Assembly: GCF_030272615.1 (NCBI RefSeq)
Contig: NC_081410.1
Coordinates: forward strand, 259,563,533-259,627,532
Reading direction: 5' to 3'
Source of the DNA: Cryptomeria japonica
Lineage: Eukaryota; Streptophyta; Pinopsida; Cupressales; Cupressaceae
Length of the DNA: 64,000 nucleotides
Shown here: positions 52,301 to 60,491 of the stretch, in pieces
How the letters are laid out: the number at the start of each line of letters is the position of its first letter
Position numbering within the stretch: the first letter of the stretch is position 1
Translations under genes and position numbers: made by a program
The notes under the pieces: generated by a model
Told to the model about the DNA's origin: nothing
The model's input: the letters and a program-made list of their open reading frames with translations, nothing else
Database searches by the model: none

Positions 52301-54748
52301 TTTAGTATATGTGCATTCCAACCTACATCTTCTTTCACACAAGCAACGTGACTACAACCAAGGGGAAATGAAGATGTGGGATATAGAGCCAAAGCATATT
52401 GATTTGGATGCTTCCGCTTCTTAGCTTGTTGCATTTGATGACTCGGATAGCCAGCAAACTTATAGTGCAAGTGCAAGTGCAAGTGGCATTGGCATTGGTT
52501 CATCTAATGTCAATGACAATGTCAATGATGAGGAGGATGAGGAGGAGAAGAATGAGGATGATGAATTAGAGAATCCATTTGATGATTAAACTTTAAATTA
52601 TTGAAAGTTGAAGCAATGATACTTGAATATTTTGTCATTTTGATATTAAAATTGATGTATATGATGTTATTATGGTATGATCATGATGCTGTGATTACAA
52701 GTTTATGCTGGTTTTGTTGTTTATAACTTTATATGATGCTATGTGACAAGATAATCTTAATTCATGCTTATAGGCTGCATAAATATATATAGTTTACATG
52801 TTTTTGTACTAACGAAAACAAACCCCTTTTAAAAAATTTGCCATACCAGCTCTTCGAACCCGAACCGGAAACTTAGATTAATAACTTTTCTTTGAATGAA
52901 ATTGCTGGTCTTTTTTCATAAACAGAGAGTTTAAACTTTATGGTAAAAGAATGTTATATTTGTTAAATTAATTAATGCTATTGCTATTCAATTATTGTAT
53001 TATTTTTAAATTAATCAATACTATTGCTATTTAATTACTGTAATACGTTTGAAATGCATTTAAGAAAAAAATGTTTAAATGGATGTATTTTTAAGATTGT
53101 TCTTTTTTCCTTCTTCAACAAGACGAGTCCCCTTATCAAAACTAGGGGTTTCAGGGATAAGGGCGTTTTGAAGATATGGGACTTGGATGAAATGTCCCCT
53201 CGCCATACCATCACTCCCACCACATACCCAGGGACTTTTTTGAGGTGTCTTCTTCAAACAGTAGACATTTTCAGCAAGTCTCCCTGAATTGAGGACACTG
53301 CTGAGACTCAAGGGCACACCCAAGACGCTCAAGGGACTCCCAACTACACCAAAGACTCTTGTGTGCCCCAGGTCATCTCAATGAAAAAGTCAATATTTCA
53401 AAAAAGAATAAAAAATAAAAATTGGATCTTCATACCACAAACCCTAACGCTAATGATCTATGCGCCCCACTCAAATCCTAAGAAATCACTAAAAAACTTA
53501 AAAATCAGCAACTAAGCCAAATTCAAAATCACTCCCATTTTTCAACAAGGTTTAAAGTTGCAATATCAACCTGCAAGCCTACAAGAGTGAGAAGGATTGC
53601 AAGTGAGGACATAAAGAAGAGTGAGGGTAGCAGCAAGAGGAAAAGCAACTGAAAAGTCTTCATCAAGCAACACATTCTTCAAGCCTCACGATAAGTTTTG
53701 GCCCTTCATGGCAAAAAAAAATTTGTTTCTTTCCAATTTTGTAATTTCAGTTGACTAATTTAGCCCAGGGGTTTACATTGTTACAATTTAAATTTTAGAT
53801 TTAAGAAATTTCAAATTTTACTTTTTGTAGTAACCTTATGACTATTTTTTTTTGTATTTTTGCAACTAATTGAAGAATTGGTATTTAAATTGCCAAATGC
53901 TTGTATGAGATCACGCAACTACAGTAATGACTATTCTAAAAACTGTAATCAACTACCAAAGATTTGTGATACAAAATGAATCTAGTTACTAACTGATGCT
54001 AATGATATTTAATCCACACACAGAACTGAAATAATGCAAGCTATGACCGTTTTAACCTTGACCAAAAATGTTGATGTGAACTTGGAATATTGTTTCAAAA
54101 TATTGTAATCACTAAATACATTGAAGTCTGGCAGTATTTAACAGAAATGGTGAAGCAAAGCTAGCTGGATCTGATATGGACAGCTGAGAAGTTGATGTCT
54201 TCACACCTGCATACTTCAGTATACAATGTATAGTTTCATTATCTTATATCTATTACCAGTGTTCACGAAAAACTGACTGCAGAAACATGAACTCTCTAAT
54301 TGGATAAGCCTATCGATCGTAATATCAGACCCGCTATTAAACATTAATGCAATCTTCTTAACCCTGCAGAAGATAATATCCACCAAAGCCCAGTAATTTT
54401 AAGGTCATTATCAATGAACAAATTCAGGTGGCATGAACAACCACAGAAGTAACCATAATGTTTTTGAAACTAGATTTTTTTGACAGAAGTATTCCATAAC
54501 ATGTTGCACACAATCATGTCAAAAGTCATCAACCAGCCTCCAAAACTAAGAAACTGTATAGGAAATTACAAAATGATCCTCGGGGAATCATACAATATGC
54601 TTACCCTATTTATGAGTGAGGATGAGACTTTGCTGCCTGCAGAGATTTCAGCTGTATCACTCAGCGCCCTTGCTGCACGGTATGCTTTCTTGGTGGCTTC
54701 TTCCCCTTCAGTCCCTTCCTTATCAACCATGCTATTATAAAGCTCTAT
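22283..54748 (-). CDS. LETM1: LETM1-like mitochondrial protein, last four exons (gene continues past 64000)
   Basis: The four coding exons are 54605-54748, 26612-26694, 22746-22861 and 22283-22389, giving 149 codons plus TGA. They read in order IELYNSMVDKEG...KVSSSLINR, VDAMLQNLEKELDDVDAKIG, DYDGKVTAEELASAALYL and GKILVEDIVKLG. This is the conserved C-terminal part of plant LETM1 proteins, with a coiled-coil segment and then an EF-hand loop (DRDYDGKVTAEE, with Asp at 1, 3 and 5, Gly at 6 and Glu at 12). LETM1 is an inner-mitochondrial-membrane protein linked to K+/H+ or Ca2+/H+ exchange and, in plants, to mitochondrial translation. The membrane-spanning and ribosome-binding-like domains must lie upstream of 64000. 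Introns have GT-AG borders and frames join exactly. No stop interrupts any exon, which argues for a functional gene. Confidence 0.92.
22746..22861 (-). CDS. LETM1: LETM1-like exon (second from last) with EF-hand loop
   Basis: This exon of 116 bp has acceptor TTGCCAG and donor GTATT. Its first base completes the split AGA codon. It encodes DYDGKVTAEEL, most of the calcium-binding loop, and ends in the Asp codon before GKILVEDI. Confidence 0.93.
23162..23253 (+). repeat. 46-bp perfect tandem duplication
   Basis: Two adjacent identical copies contain CATATATTTTGTATATATTC and then ATGGCTAGAACATTCTC. It is intronic and has no evident role. Confidence 0.85.
25150..26080. repeat. Dispersed GGGGAC-rich repeats (copies 1 and 2)
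   Basis: The segment 25150-25450, read on the minus strand, matches part of 27430-27580: both share CATTGCAATCATTGCAATG and an AACTAATTTTT...AAGTACT stretch. The segment 25830-26080 has the same kind of G+C-rich GTCCCC/GGGACGTCC motifs. They look like fragments of one transposon family. Ends and target duplications were not found. Confidence 0.55.
26612..26694 (-). CDS. LETM1: LETM1-like exon (third from last)
   Basis: This exon of 83 bp has acceptor TTGCAG and donor GTTAAT. It starts in phase 0 and ends after two bases of the Arg codon that precedes the EF-hand. It encodes VDAMLQNLEKELDDVDAKIG and GDRWRILD. Confidence 0.93.
27010..27500 (+). repeat. Dispersed GGGGAC-rich repeat (copy 3)
   Basis: A G+C-rich head (GGGGACGG, GGGGACTC, CATCCCCAAG) is followed by an AT-rich part with CCACAAACTTTGACCCTAATGG and a TATA-like CTTATAAATAG. 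The same order recurs at 53110-53720 in the same orientation. The arrangement (G+C-rich subterminal block, then promoter-like sequence) resembles the left end of the hAT at 36109, so these may be 5' fragments of DNA transposons. Confidence 0.6.
27528..27747 (+). repeat. 110-bp tandem duplication
   Basis: Two adjacent copies (27528-27637 and 27638-27747) begin AATTCTTATACTTATTC and end AAGATCAGATT. I found one difference (AAAGCCC against AAAACCC), so the duplication is young. Confidence 0.9.
27748..36100. other. Intronic repeat-derived DNA without a recognisable gene
   Basis: No known domain was recognised on either strand. Short open frames such as 34338-34742 (134 codons, plus) and 33066-33314 (82 codons, minus) have no family resemblance that I can name. 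The stretch includes a CTG/TTG-rich degenerate repeat at 31200-31445 and a pyrimidine tract at 32820-32870. Confidence 0.55.
31200..31445 (+). repeat. Degenerate GCTTGGTTGAGCTG repeat
   Basis: About a dozen imperfect units built on GCTTG, GAGCTG and TACTTCA(G/C)CTG, roughly 15-22 bp apart. Several frames stay open through it and give Leu/Cys-rich peptides, which I regard as a by-product of the repeat. Confidence 0.7.
36109..36644 (+). promoter_or_regulatory. hAT left end, subterminal repeats and 5' leader
   Basis: A G+C-rich block at 36115-36265 has clustered CTGGTCC, CTGGTCTGG and GGTCCGG motifs, sharply unlike the AT-rich surroundings. Subterminal motif clusters of this sort bind hAT transposases. 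An apparent 3' splice site (TTGCCATAG) immediately before the ATG suggests a leader intron. This is inferred, not proven. Confidence 0.6.
38076..38162 (-). promoter_or_regulatory. Conserved palindrome plus TATA box near the 3' end of element A
   Basis: The 12-bp palindrome CCCTAATTAGGG (38151-38162) lies 67 bp upstream (minus strand) of TATATAAG (38076-38083). The same pair at the same 67-bp spacing is in element B. If A is a solo LTR, this is the expected position of the U3 promoter. Confidence 0.65.
39849..40026 (-). repeat. 89-bp tandem duplication inside the element A frame
   Basis: Copies 39849-39937 and 39938-40026 are identical as far as I can read. Since 89 is not a multiple of three, it shifts the coding frame, which explains why the coding trace changes phase there. 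It repeats the peptide LMRSVVEYSRWWTSKRTRQL. Confidence 0.9.
40879..42297 (-). repeat. 3' LTR of element C
   Basis: This 1,419-bp LTR carries the same terminal TG/CA and internal landmarks (GCGCCAACTGAAGGG, CCTTATATCTCTTTCC) as the 5' LTR. A TATA-like GATATAAGG on the minus strand near 41570 may be the promoter motif. Confidence 0.93.
42298..42312 (-). other. Polypurine tract of element C
   Basis: On the minus strand GAGAGGGGAGGAT abuts the 3' LTR start (TGTCATGTCC). Confidence 0.8.
42393..43826 (-). pseudogene. Element C open frame 2 (same-frame segments of 258 and 156 codons), unknown function
   Basis: Two same-frame segments (43826-43050 and 42863-42393) are separated by a few stops. Recurrent features are acidic N-terminal residues (DIEPLSEPTRVHLDYLV), many Trp, Cys, His and Asp residues (DDWMARKCELVRDLYYPCC, WGKDDAWISRCVVVDG) and hydrophobic patches (HHVYIRDE at the end). 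No polymerase, protease or integrase signature is visible. The first segment has no clear ATG; the first possible start is TTG. I cannot name it. Confidence 0.5.
44287..45438 (-). CDS. Element C open frame 1 (383 codons), unknown function
   Basis: The ATG at 45438 is about 360 bp after the primer-binding site, the usual place of gag. The N-terminus is basic (MARTKIGHSKVSSSPTRKSR). The rest is strongly acidic and Ser-rich (for example ESDDNAFSVVSS), with no zinc knuckle and no gag core motif that I can see. It is intact over its length. Downstream of its stop, short same-strand fragments continue (including ELEATVVAWEDTHLSLQEANSRLEEL in part), suggesting the original protein was longer. Confidence 0.55.
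   Translation of the reverse strand: MARTKIGHSKVSSSPTRKSRMPPAKIFNDTVMSSYHQYCSLPKMIHELLSFTQFMGVPRADEDNLVATSSDQWQRRKEESRVHESGMDKELSFRGNIPLHKNVLVPSSSDEWYKNLCDGFVRHVDSTQGDIRTALDNELSSPSVQGISQEATDLEVSNSDFHDSSEVPLHQLEVSMSTLVQDGANGLSHEGIQNSGTNDALNVENSYHDDFDFIDQILESSSVCSRSSTGPQDREPVGCADTWDAEESDDNAFSVVSSLTYVVFSEAQSSSTLDEVVFMVECIHDVDYREVQDTDTTSFHNVDFEFVQLQESQHSQTHHLIGQLKVDDRSIDTVIEHFDVARQLLATHSWSTLMIDEQGSSDFSLPEFHALYGAIGILKHEYL
45585..45758 (-). repeat. 43-bp tandem repeat (four units) in the element C leader
   Basis: Four units contain ATGAATTATCAAAA, CTTTTTATC and TACCCAGATG. They lie between the primer-binding site and the first open frame. Confidence 0.8.
45794..45805 (-). other. Primer-binding site of element C (initiator Met tRNA)
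   Basis: TGGTATTAGAGC starts one base after the 5' LTR on the minus strand. It matches the usual plant initiator-Met site TGGTATCAGAGC except for a C-to-T change. Confidence 0.88.
45807..47216 (-). repeat. 5' LTR of element C
   Basis: This 1,410-bp LTR is nearly collinear with 40879-42297, with scattered substitutions and a short deletion near 47085 (CTCCAAACTGG is missing relative to the other copy). Confidence 0.93.
47839..50029 (-). other. Element A 5' part with GGGCGGACTTT repeats
   Basis: There is no open frame on the coding strand of A. A long array at about 48490-49385 is listed separately. The outer 500 bp (49550-50029) matches 61730-62111 of element B: runs of AAAAGCAAAAAGCA, a TAGGAAGTT segment, and GCAATGGGGCGATGTGTG near the end. 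Confidence 0.65.
48490..49385 (-). repeat. GGGCGGACTTT/GGGCGGAGTTT satellite-like array in element A
   Basis: More than 25 occurrences of GGCGGACTTT or GGCGGAGTTT are spaced 20-40 bp apart. A larger 225-bp unit is duplicated (about 48640-48864 and 48865-49090), so two plus-strand frames of 70 and 77 codons begin with the same peptide MSGPFEHLLHSTWAEL. These frames are by-products of the array. Weaker GGCGGA and GTCGGACTT motifs occur at 61235-61560 in element B. Confidence 0.85.
50268..50505 (-). repeat. AGCGAA-motif repeat in solo LTR D
   Basis: TTCGCT (AGCGAA on the minus strand) or close variants recur about ten times at 22-30-bp spacing, just downstream of the TATA box in LTR orientation. 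Such an array would fall in the transcribed R-U5 part. Confidence 0.75.
52120..52213 (+). repeat. Duplicated 3' splice-site segment in the hAT gene
   Basis: A 26-bp segment containing TTCATAG|GTTGCTAG occurs at 52120-52145 and again at 52188-52213. Both are potential acceptors of the last hAT intron, but only the second leads into the dimerisation frame. Confidence 0.75.
52885..54604. other. Intronic DNA; GGGGAC-rich repeat copy 4 at 53110-53720
   Basis: The repeat copy shares CCACAAACCCTAACGCTAATG, CACTCCCAT and flanking order with 27010-27500. The remainder has no recognisable gene. Confidence 0.55.
54605..54748 (-). CDS. LETM1: LETM1-like exon (fourth from last)
   Basis: This exon of 144 bp (48 codons) is preceded by ATTACAG and followed by GTAAG, phase 0 at both ends. 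It encodes the IELYNSMVDKEGTEGEE segment through SSLINR. The plus-strand frame over it is a shadow. Confidence 0.93.
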
Positions 54749-56249
54749 CTGTAATGTGAGTATACAGAAGCTTCATTAATTTTTCCTTAAAATAAAGCTC
54801 AAACTCAGATCCCGCTTAAAAATGTTAAATTACAATATTTAACTCTATCCATTGAGAGACGGCACAAAATAAAGATAAACAAAACATAATTGAGAAAGAC
54901 TAAAAAGAAGTACAACAAATACAATTATGAGCATGTACCTAAACAAACGATAAATTATTGCTATGCATAAGAGTAATTTATTTTACAGGAATGTCAGAGT
55001 TGCTACATGCCTAGTAGCCTAATGATTTCCAAGAGAGGAAAAAAAAAGGGACACACAGATATTAACACATAACAAAGAACATTTCATAATTTGACTTGTA
55101 ATTTTACTAGTTTAATATTTTAAGTCTCAACATTTGATCCTTACTCTTTCTTTTCCACAATAATTAAGTCCGGTTGGAGAATTGAAAATTCTGAGCACAA
55201 GATGTTCAATAATGATCCTTCAGATAAATTATATGTATGACATTTAAAGTTTTTTCAATTTCGTAAGGCAATGGGAGAAGCCAAAAGAGCTCATCATTAA
55301 TGATATCCATGTTCTAACAAGAATATCATGATTACTGTTGGCCAAGGCATCCCTTTATAAAAACAACCTGCAACAATACAGAAAGACTTCTGAAAGTTTC
55401 TCCTGGATGTTGGCAAAGACCATCAAAAAGTAAATTATTAATCCATGGAAATAGGCAGCTTTGAAAATCAAAGAGTAATATCAAACAGTATCAGGAAAGT
55501 AGATTCCCAGAAAAGTAAAGGTATGCTACAAAGGACCTCTTGTAATTTTGTAATAAACCTAAAGCTAAATGTGTGCAACACTCCTACTCACCTAGTGCAA
55601 CTCAAATGTTGCAGAGCTCCATAAATATAAATCACTGAGGCCTCACAACAGGAAGAGTAAAACACAACACATAGAAAGTATTCATTTTTAGACCATAACT
55701 TGGCCCTTGATATATGGCTCAAAACAAGGTTTAAGTATGCTAAACAAAGGAGGCTGCACCACACCAAGACATCAATATAAAGTTTGTAAAAGTCACCACA
55801 AAATTCAGAATATTTGTAGCGGAGTCTTGCTACGTAATTTGTCACCTCATCACCAGCTTAAACTATTCCAAATGCACAAGCATATTAATATATTATCAAA
55901 ATTCAGCAATCTCTTTATTATTCACAAATAATCATTTTCAAACTGACAACTACAAATGGCAATATAAGAAGAACAGAGTAAACTTGTCTACTGGGTACTA
56001 TGTTTTTAATCAGAACAATCCAACAAAGAAGAAATAAAAAAGGGAGATAAACTAAATTGGAAATTTGCTGGGCATTTTTCAAAGAGAATTTCTGATGAGA
56101 AATGAAACAGTAAAATGCTAGAAATGGCTGACACGGAAGCTTTGTAATATTTATATGACCCAAGCAACAAAGAACTTTAAAAGTAAAAGTTGTAAGCATT
56201 CACTACAAACCCGACATTCAATGATTCATGCTGGCCAATCTCTACGTTT
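54749..56249 (-). other. Next upstream LETM1-like intron, proximal part
   Basis: It begins with acceptor ATTACAG at 54749. There is no LETM1-like exon or other gene on either strand. This intron continues past element B to at least 64000. Confidence 0.6.
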
Positions 56250-57064
56250 GTACCTATTGGTGTGGTTTTATGCATGTTCAACATAGAATAAAATACCCAG
56301 AGATATCCTATTCTCTCTTGATCAAAATCTTCTATGTGCTAAACAGTTGAACTGTGTGATCACAAAGATGACTCCAAGATTCCCAAATGTGTACGGATAG
56401 TCTCAATTGGTTCGTTGTAATTTGCTGGTAATCTCAAAGAGGACTTACATAATTGTTCAAGGAGTTAACCAATCTAAGGATTCTGCTGATTCTCGACACT
56501 TGTAACTTTCTTTTTTTTGGGAATGATTTTGCAATAAGCTCTTTCCAATCCTATTTCTAAGATTTGGAAAAAAAAGAAAAAAAGGGTGAGGGTTTAGGAA
56601 GATAATTCTAATCCTAAGCTAATTCTATGAACTCTAGAGACAGAAATTGCAAAAGTGGAATTTAAACCAATTCTTGTTTCACCAAATTCAACAGCCAAAC
56701 AAGAACTGTGCTATCTTCTAAGGATTTCAAAAGATTTTACTTATATTTACCAACATATTGAACAATGAATATAGTAATAGAAGTTAAGTTTTTACTTGTT
56801 CAGGCTAACTTTGCATAATAATTGAAAATCATTCAACTATAAAAAGTATGAACACATCAACTCCACATCAAGCAATTTTATCAATCCTTCATTCAATCTA
56901 TCAACTTGTAAATTAAATCTATTCTAATGAGAACCAAAACACCATGCTAACTTGCAAAAGTGGACAAAGATTCACCAAACTTCAATGAGTTATGTCTATT
57001 ACTTAAGAAGTATCACTATAACAATTTCTCCAAAATCTCCCCTTAACAAATGAAAAGAGGAGGG

Positions 57065-57150
57065 TTTATATAGGCACCCCAATACAAAGCAATGGTCCAG
57101 ATTGATCCATGATCAACGATCAAGATTAACAAATAAAACCCTAATTAGGG
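57065..57150 (-). promoter_or_regulatory. Conserved palindrome plus TATA box near the 3' end of element B
   Basis: CCCTAATTAGGG (57139-57150) lies 66 bp upstream of TATATAAA (57065-57072) on the minus strand, matching element A in sequence and to within one base in spacing. It is about 810 bp from the element end. Confidence 0.65.
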
Positions 57151-57295
57151 TTAATTGCAAAAGTCCAACTAACTTTCAACTGATTGGTTATTTATCTTTG
57201 ACACGTGGCACAAGGAGGAAAAGCCACTTGGAACATAGATGACACTAACACTTTGCAAACTAATCCATGGGACCAGATTCCAAAATGTGATTCCC

Positions 57296-60200
57296 CTAGT
57301 CTCGTTCTCTATTAGCAAATGCAATGAACCTGGCCATCAACGAATTGAGTTCCTCCATTGCTATGTTTGGCAAGGCATCCAATTGCACTCCTATCATGTC
57401 CAAGGCCTCCATACATTGGCCAAAAGTATCCCCCCACTTGACTTCCTACCTTTGAAAATTGTTTATGTAAATCATCAGGGAAAACATGTCATCTAGCTGA
57501 TCTTCTTTGATAACTTCCATTTCTTTGAGATACACATTTTTCACGCTCTCCCTCAATTCTTCCAAATTTAAACCATTTGCATCACTAACATCCTACCTAG
57601 ATAATTTCTCAAGTGATCTGAGGATCTTGAGTCGTATCCTGTCAAATGAGTCTTTGACATCCATGCATTCTTCCTTCATCTTATCAAATGCTTTCTTCCT
57701 TACTATCAAGGAACGGTACCATCTATTGTAATCATTTGAAGCCCTTTCATCAATAACACCCTCCTGAATCAACATCTGCACTGACAACTCTTTCAACACT
57801 CTTAGACGAGGTATCTCATCTTCTACATCCTGGAAGTCTTCCCAATTCTCCTCTACTTAATGAGTTTCACTTATGAACATGACTATTCTATCATAGGTTA
57901 GAACACACCTCTCCAAGAATTGCTCCACTTGCTTTGAGGTATTTTCAGCCCACCTCCTTGTTGCTTGACTTGTAATTCTCATTGCTTCGAGACTATCAAC
58001 TGATTCCTGAGGAAGGGAAGGCAGTGGAACGAATGTCTCATCTTCTTGTCTTATTGGAGCAGCCACCTATTGAATTAACTTTACAAGCCTCCTATTCTCC
58101 ACCTCTAACCTATCCTTCTCTTTTGTTTTATCAAACTTCTCCTTAATAGCTCTTGTTGTATCAGCCAACTCTTGGAAATCTTGATCTTTTGTGGTTGGTC
58201 CAATGTCAAGTGTTGTGAACTCATAATCCATAGGGGTAACTTCATCTCTAGGCTTATCACCCTTTGGAACCGTCACTTGCAAGACCCTAGATCCTATATC
58301 ATCCTTGGTGATTTGAGAATACTTCTTTGGTTTCTTTGGTACTTTAGCTTTGCCAATCCTTTCTAAGAAGTCATGCATATTCTCGATTAGCTGGACCTCA
58401 TTTGCCGGCTTGGGCTTCTTCATCAAACTCTTTGCCAACAAATTTGGCACAGTAGATAGCTCCAAGCATGAGTGTATGACCCTCTTCTATGTAAGCTAGG
58501 ATTTCAATATCCTCTACATCTTCAAGCATGAGTGTATCACCCAGTTCAATGTAAGCTATAAATGGATAAACTTGCTCTTGAAAAGACTCTAGGTATTCCT
58601 CATTTTGAAGTTCAATTTGCTGTTCACGGTATGATTCATTGTCTACAATGGATATTTCCTCCACCATTCTGGTGGCTAACATGCTTAGCCGATTGAGTAA
58701 CACTAGCCTTTTGCTTCCTAGACCCAGACTCTTCACTAGTAACTTTGTTTCCTTTTGTTTGAGAGCTTTCAACCATCTCTTTCCTCTTCCTTGAACCTGG
58801 AACTTCACCGTGAATATCCTGCCCTTTACTGTTTTCAACTTCTTCATTCTGACCTGAGGTAACCCCAACATTGTCTAACTTGGAGTAGGTAAGAGCAGCA
58901 CCTTCTTTCCTCAACCTATTGATACTCTATGGAGTTAGCTATGATCTCTTTCATCTATATATTCAAATCTGTTCTCTGGTTGTAACCAACCTGGTAATAA
59001 GATGGGTTTATTTTTCTCTTGTTCATATTGAGGATGCATATAATCTCGATTATCTTTTACTTGATCAGGAATAGGAACAAGTCACATTTCTTATAAAATC
59101 CACTAGAATTCTAGACCACATCTTCTTCCTTACCCCAAATTCATCTTATCAATTTGGACCAATAGTCCTCCAATTCCACTATATATTCTTTCTTCTCTCC
59201 ATGAACTTTTGGATGCAAACCAAAATTTGGTCTTTCTTTCTATCCGCCCAACTTGTAAAATTGCAATTTTGAATCAGCTGTCTTGGCTGCTTGAAGTGAA
59301 GAACATAAATCTTAAATCTATCATCTTACCTATCACAATAGGAAAATGCACCCCTTACTTGTGTTCCTTCTTCTGAATGGAGTCCAAGTGAACTAATTGT
59401 CTTGCAACCTCGAGCATGACTACCTTGTCTATTGGGCACCTTGGAAGTTTGTATGGAACATCTGAAAACCCTTGAATCTTTATGTAGGTGAAGGTTGGAA
59501 ATTGAATGAACCATGATACATACTTCTCGATTAATGCCATGGCCTCTTTGGATAATCTCTTGTGAATTCCTCCTTGAAGCAATTAGGTAGTGTATATGAG
59601 AAAGGCATCATTAGTTATCTCGTAGTTATCCTTATAATGCAATTGCAGGCGAGGATAGCAATCATTCACTTTGAATTGGTTACTCCTAGGTCCCACTTCT
59701 CTTTTACATATCAAACCTCTATATTTTGTGTATCGGTCTCAAATATACACCACACAAGAGCTCATGCAGAAATCCTTTGTTCTTTCTAAGTTTCTTAATT
59801 GGATGTCCAGGTTATCACTTATCAATTTAGCCCAATTTATCACTTCCTGTCCCAAGACAATCTCCTCTACGTATGAGAACATCCACACTTCAAAGTATGC
59901 ACCTTGGGAGGTACCCATGACCCTATTCAGCATGTGAATCATATCACTATATTCTCCTTTGAAGTCATAGATAAGCCTCTTGGGTAACTTGGAATGATGC
60001 TTCTTTTGTTCTTTAACCCAATTGGTATTGATTATGCCCATGCAAGCTTCTTGTGCTTGATCAAACATTGATTGTGATTCTTCTTGATTTCTACTCAACA
60101 TCTTCTGGCAGCAAGGAATACCAAACACCTCCCTAACCAAGTCTTCGATGAGATAGGCCAAGATCACTCCATTGGGTGCCCTAATGGACCTTGCTTGTGA

Positions 60201-60491
60201 ATCATAACTCTTGGCACATTCAATCATCAACTCACTGCATTGAACTGCAGGTGGTAAACCTGCTGCTTGATGCAGTCCATACTTGATTATGTTGGTTGCT
60301 ATGGATGAAGGCATTTCAGTACGCGTGCCAAACAGTCTTTCCTTTTATTGAGCCAAGTTGAATTGTTCAAAATTAGTGTCTCCAACCTTCTTCCATTTGG
60401 ATGACATTTGGGATTCAGGATAAAACCCCTTAATGACCTCCTTGACTTGAGTCCTCCTAATTCCTTCTCCCATATTCCTTGGTGCAAACAT
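57296..60491 (-). pseudogene. Element B protein (about 1,065 codons), decayed homologue of the A protein
   Basis: The first ATG is at 60491 (MFAPRNMGEG). Matches to A run in the same order: SSKWKKVGDTN (A: TSKWKNVSETN), ECAKSYDSQARSI, LVREVFGIP, NRVMGTSQGAYFEVWMF, LISDNLDIQLRNLER, YTKYRGLICKREVGP, QFPTFTYIKIQGFSDVPYKL, GSRKRKEM, a coiled coil (EKDRLEVENRRLV), ENWEDFQDVEDEIP, and a C-terminus ALPNIAMEELNSL. It is broken by stops at 60345, 59739, 59355, 58067, 57857 and 57593 and by at least one frameshift near 58900. Its length agrees with A. Retention of one collinear protein in two independent insertions argues that it is the family's own gene. Confidence 0.78.

Larger units (their letters stand above)
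36645..52589 (+). pseudogene. hAT transposase (BED finger, DUF659, hAT C-terminal dimerisation)
   Basis: The ATG is at 36645. Residues 25-75 form a BED zinc finger (LWKHVDI, CQGC, then GHICGIPGRGIKKC). A TAA at 37113 is followed in the same frame by DIADQDVARCIYANGLAFN and KKVRGTLLEKEVK, where solo LTR D interrupts. The frame resumes at 50772 with LKPVRDSWAKTG and IVSDGW (DUF659), without a shift once one copy of the AAGGR duplication is counted. A one-base shift occurs near 50928. An intron at 51245-51389 is followed by further decayed segments, an intron at about 52082-52205, and the dimerisation region (SERNWSTYSFIHSVKRN) ending at TAA 52587. The enzyme would cut and rejoin the TIRs. This copy cannot encode it. 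Confidence 0.88.
36109..52876 (+). mobile_element. hAT-superfamily DNA transposon split by nested insertions
   Basis: It is flanked by perfect 8-bp duplications ATTAATAA (36101-36108 and 52877-52884), the diagnostic target size for hAT. The terminal inverted repeats are CTAAGTTACCGG at the left and CTAAGTTTCCGG read inward from the right. It carries a BED-finger, DUF659 and hAT-dimerisation transposase gene. Removing the insertion at 37304-50766 and one 5-bp duplication leaves about 3.3 kb, a normal size for an autonomous hAT. It is in the opposite orientation to the LETM1-like gene. Confidence 0.93.
26695..54604 (-). other. Giant LETM1-like intron (27,910 bp)
   Basis: The donor AGG|GTAAG at 54604 and acceptor TTGCAG| ending at 26695 join exons in phase 0. 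The 16.8-kb hAT with its nested insertions (36109-52876) accounts for 60% of the length. The rest is AT-rich, low-complexity or decayed repeat sequence. Confidence 0.9.
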
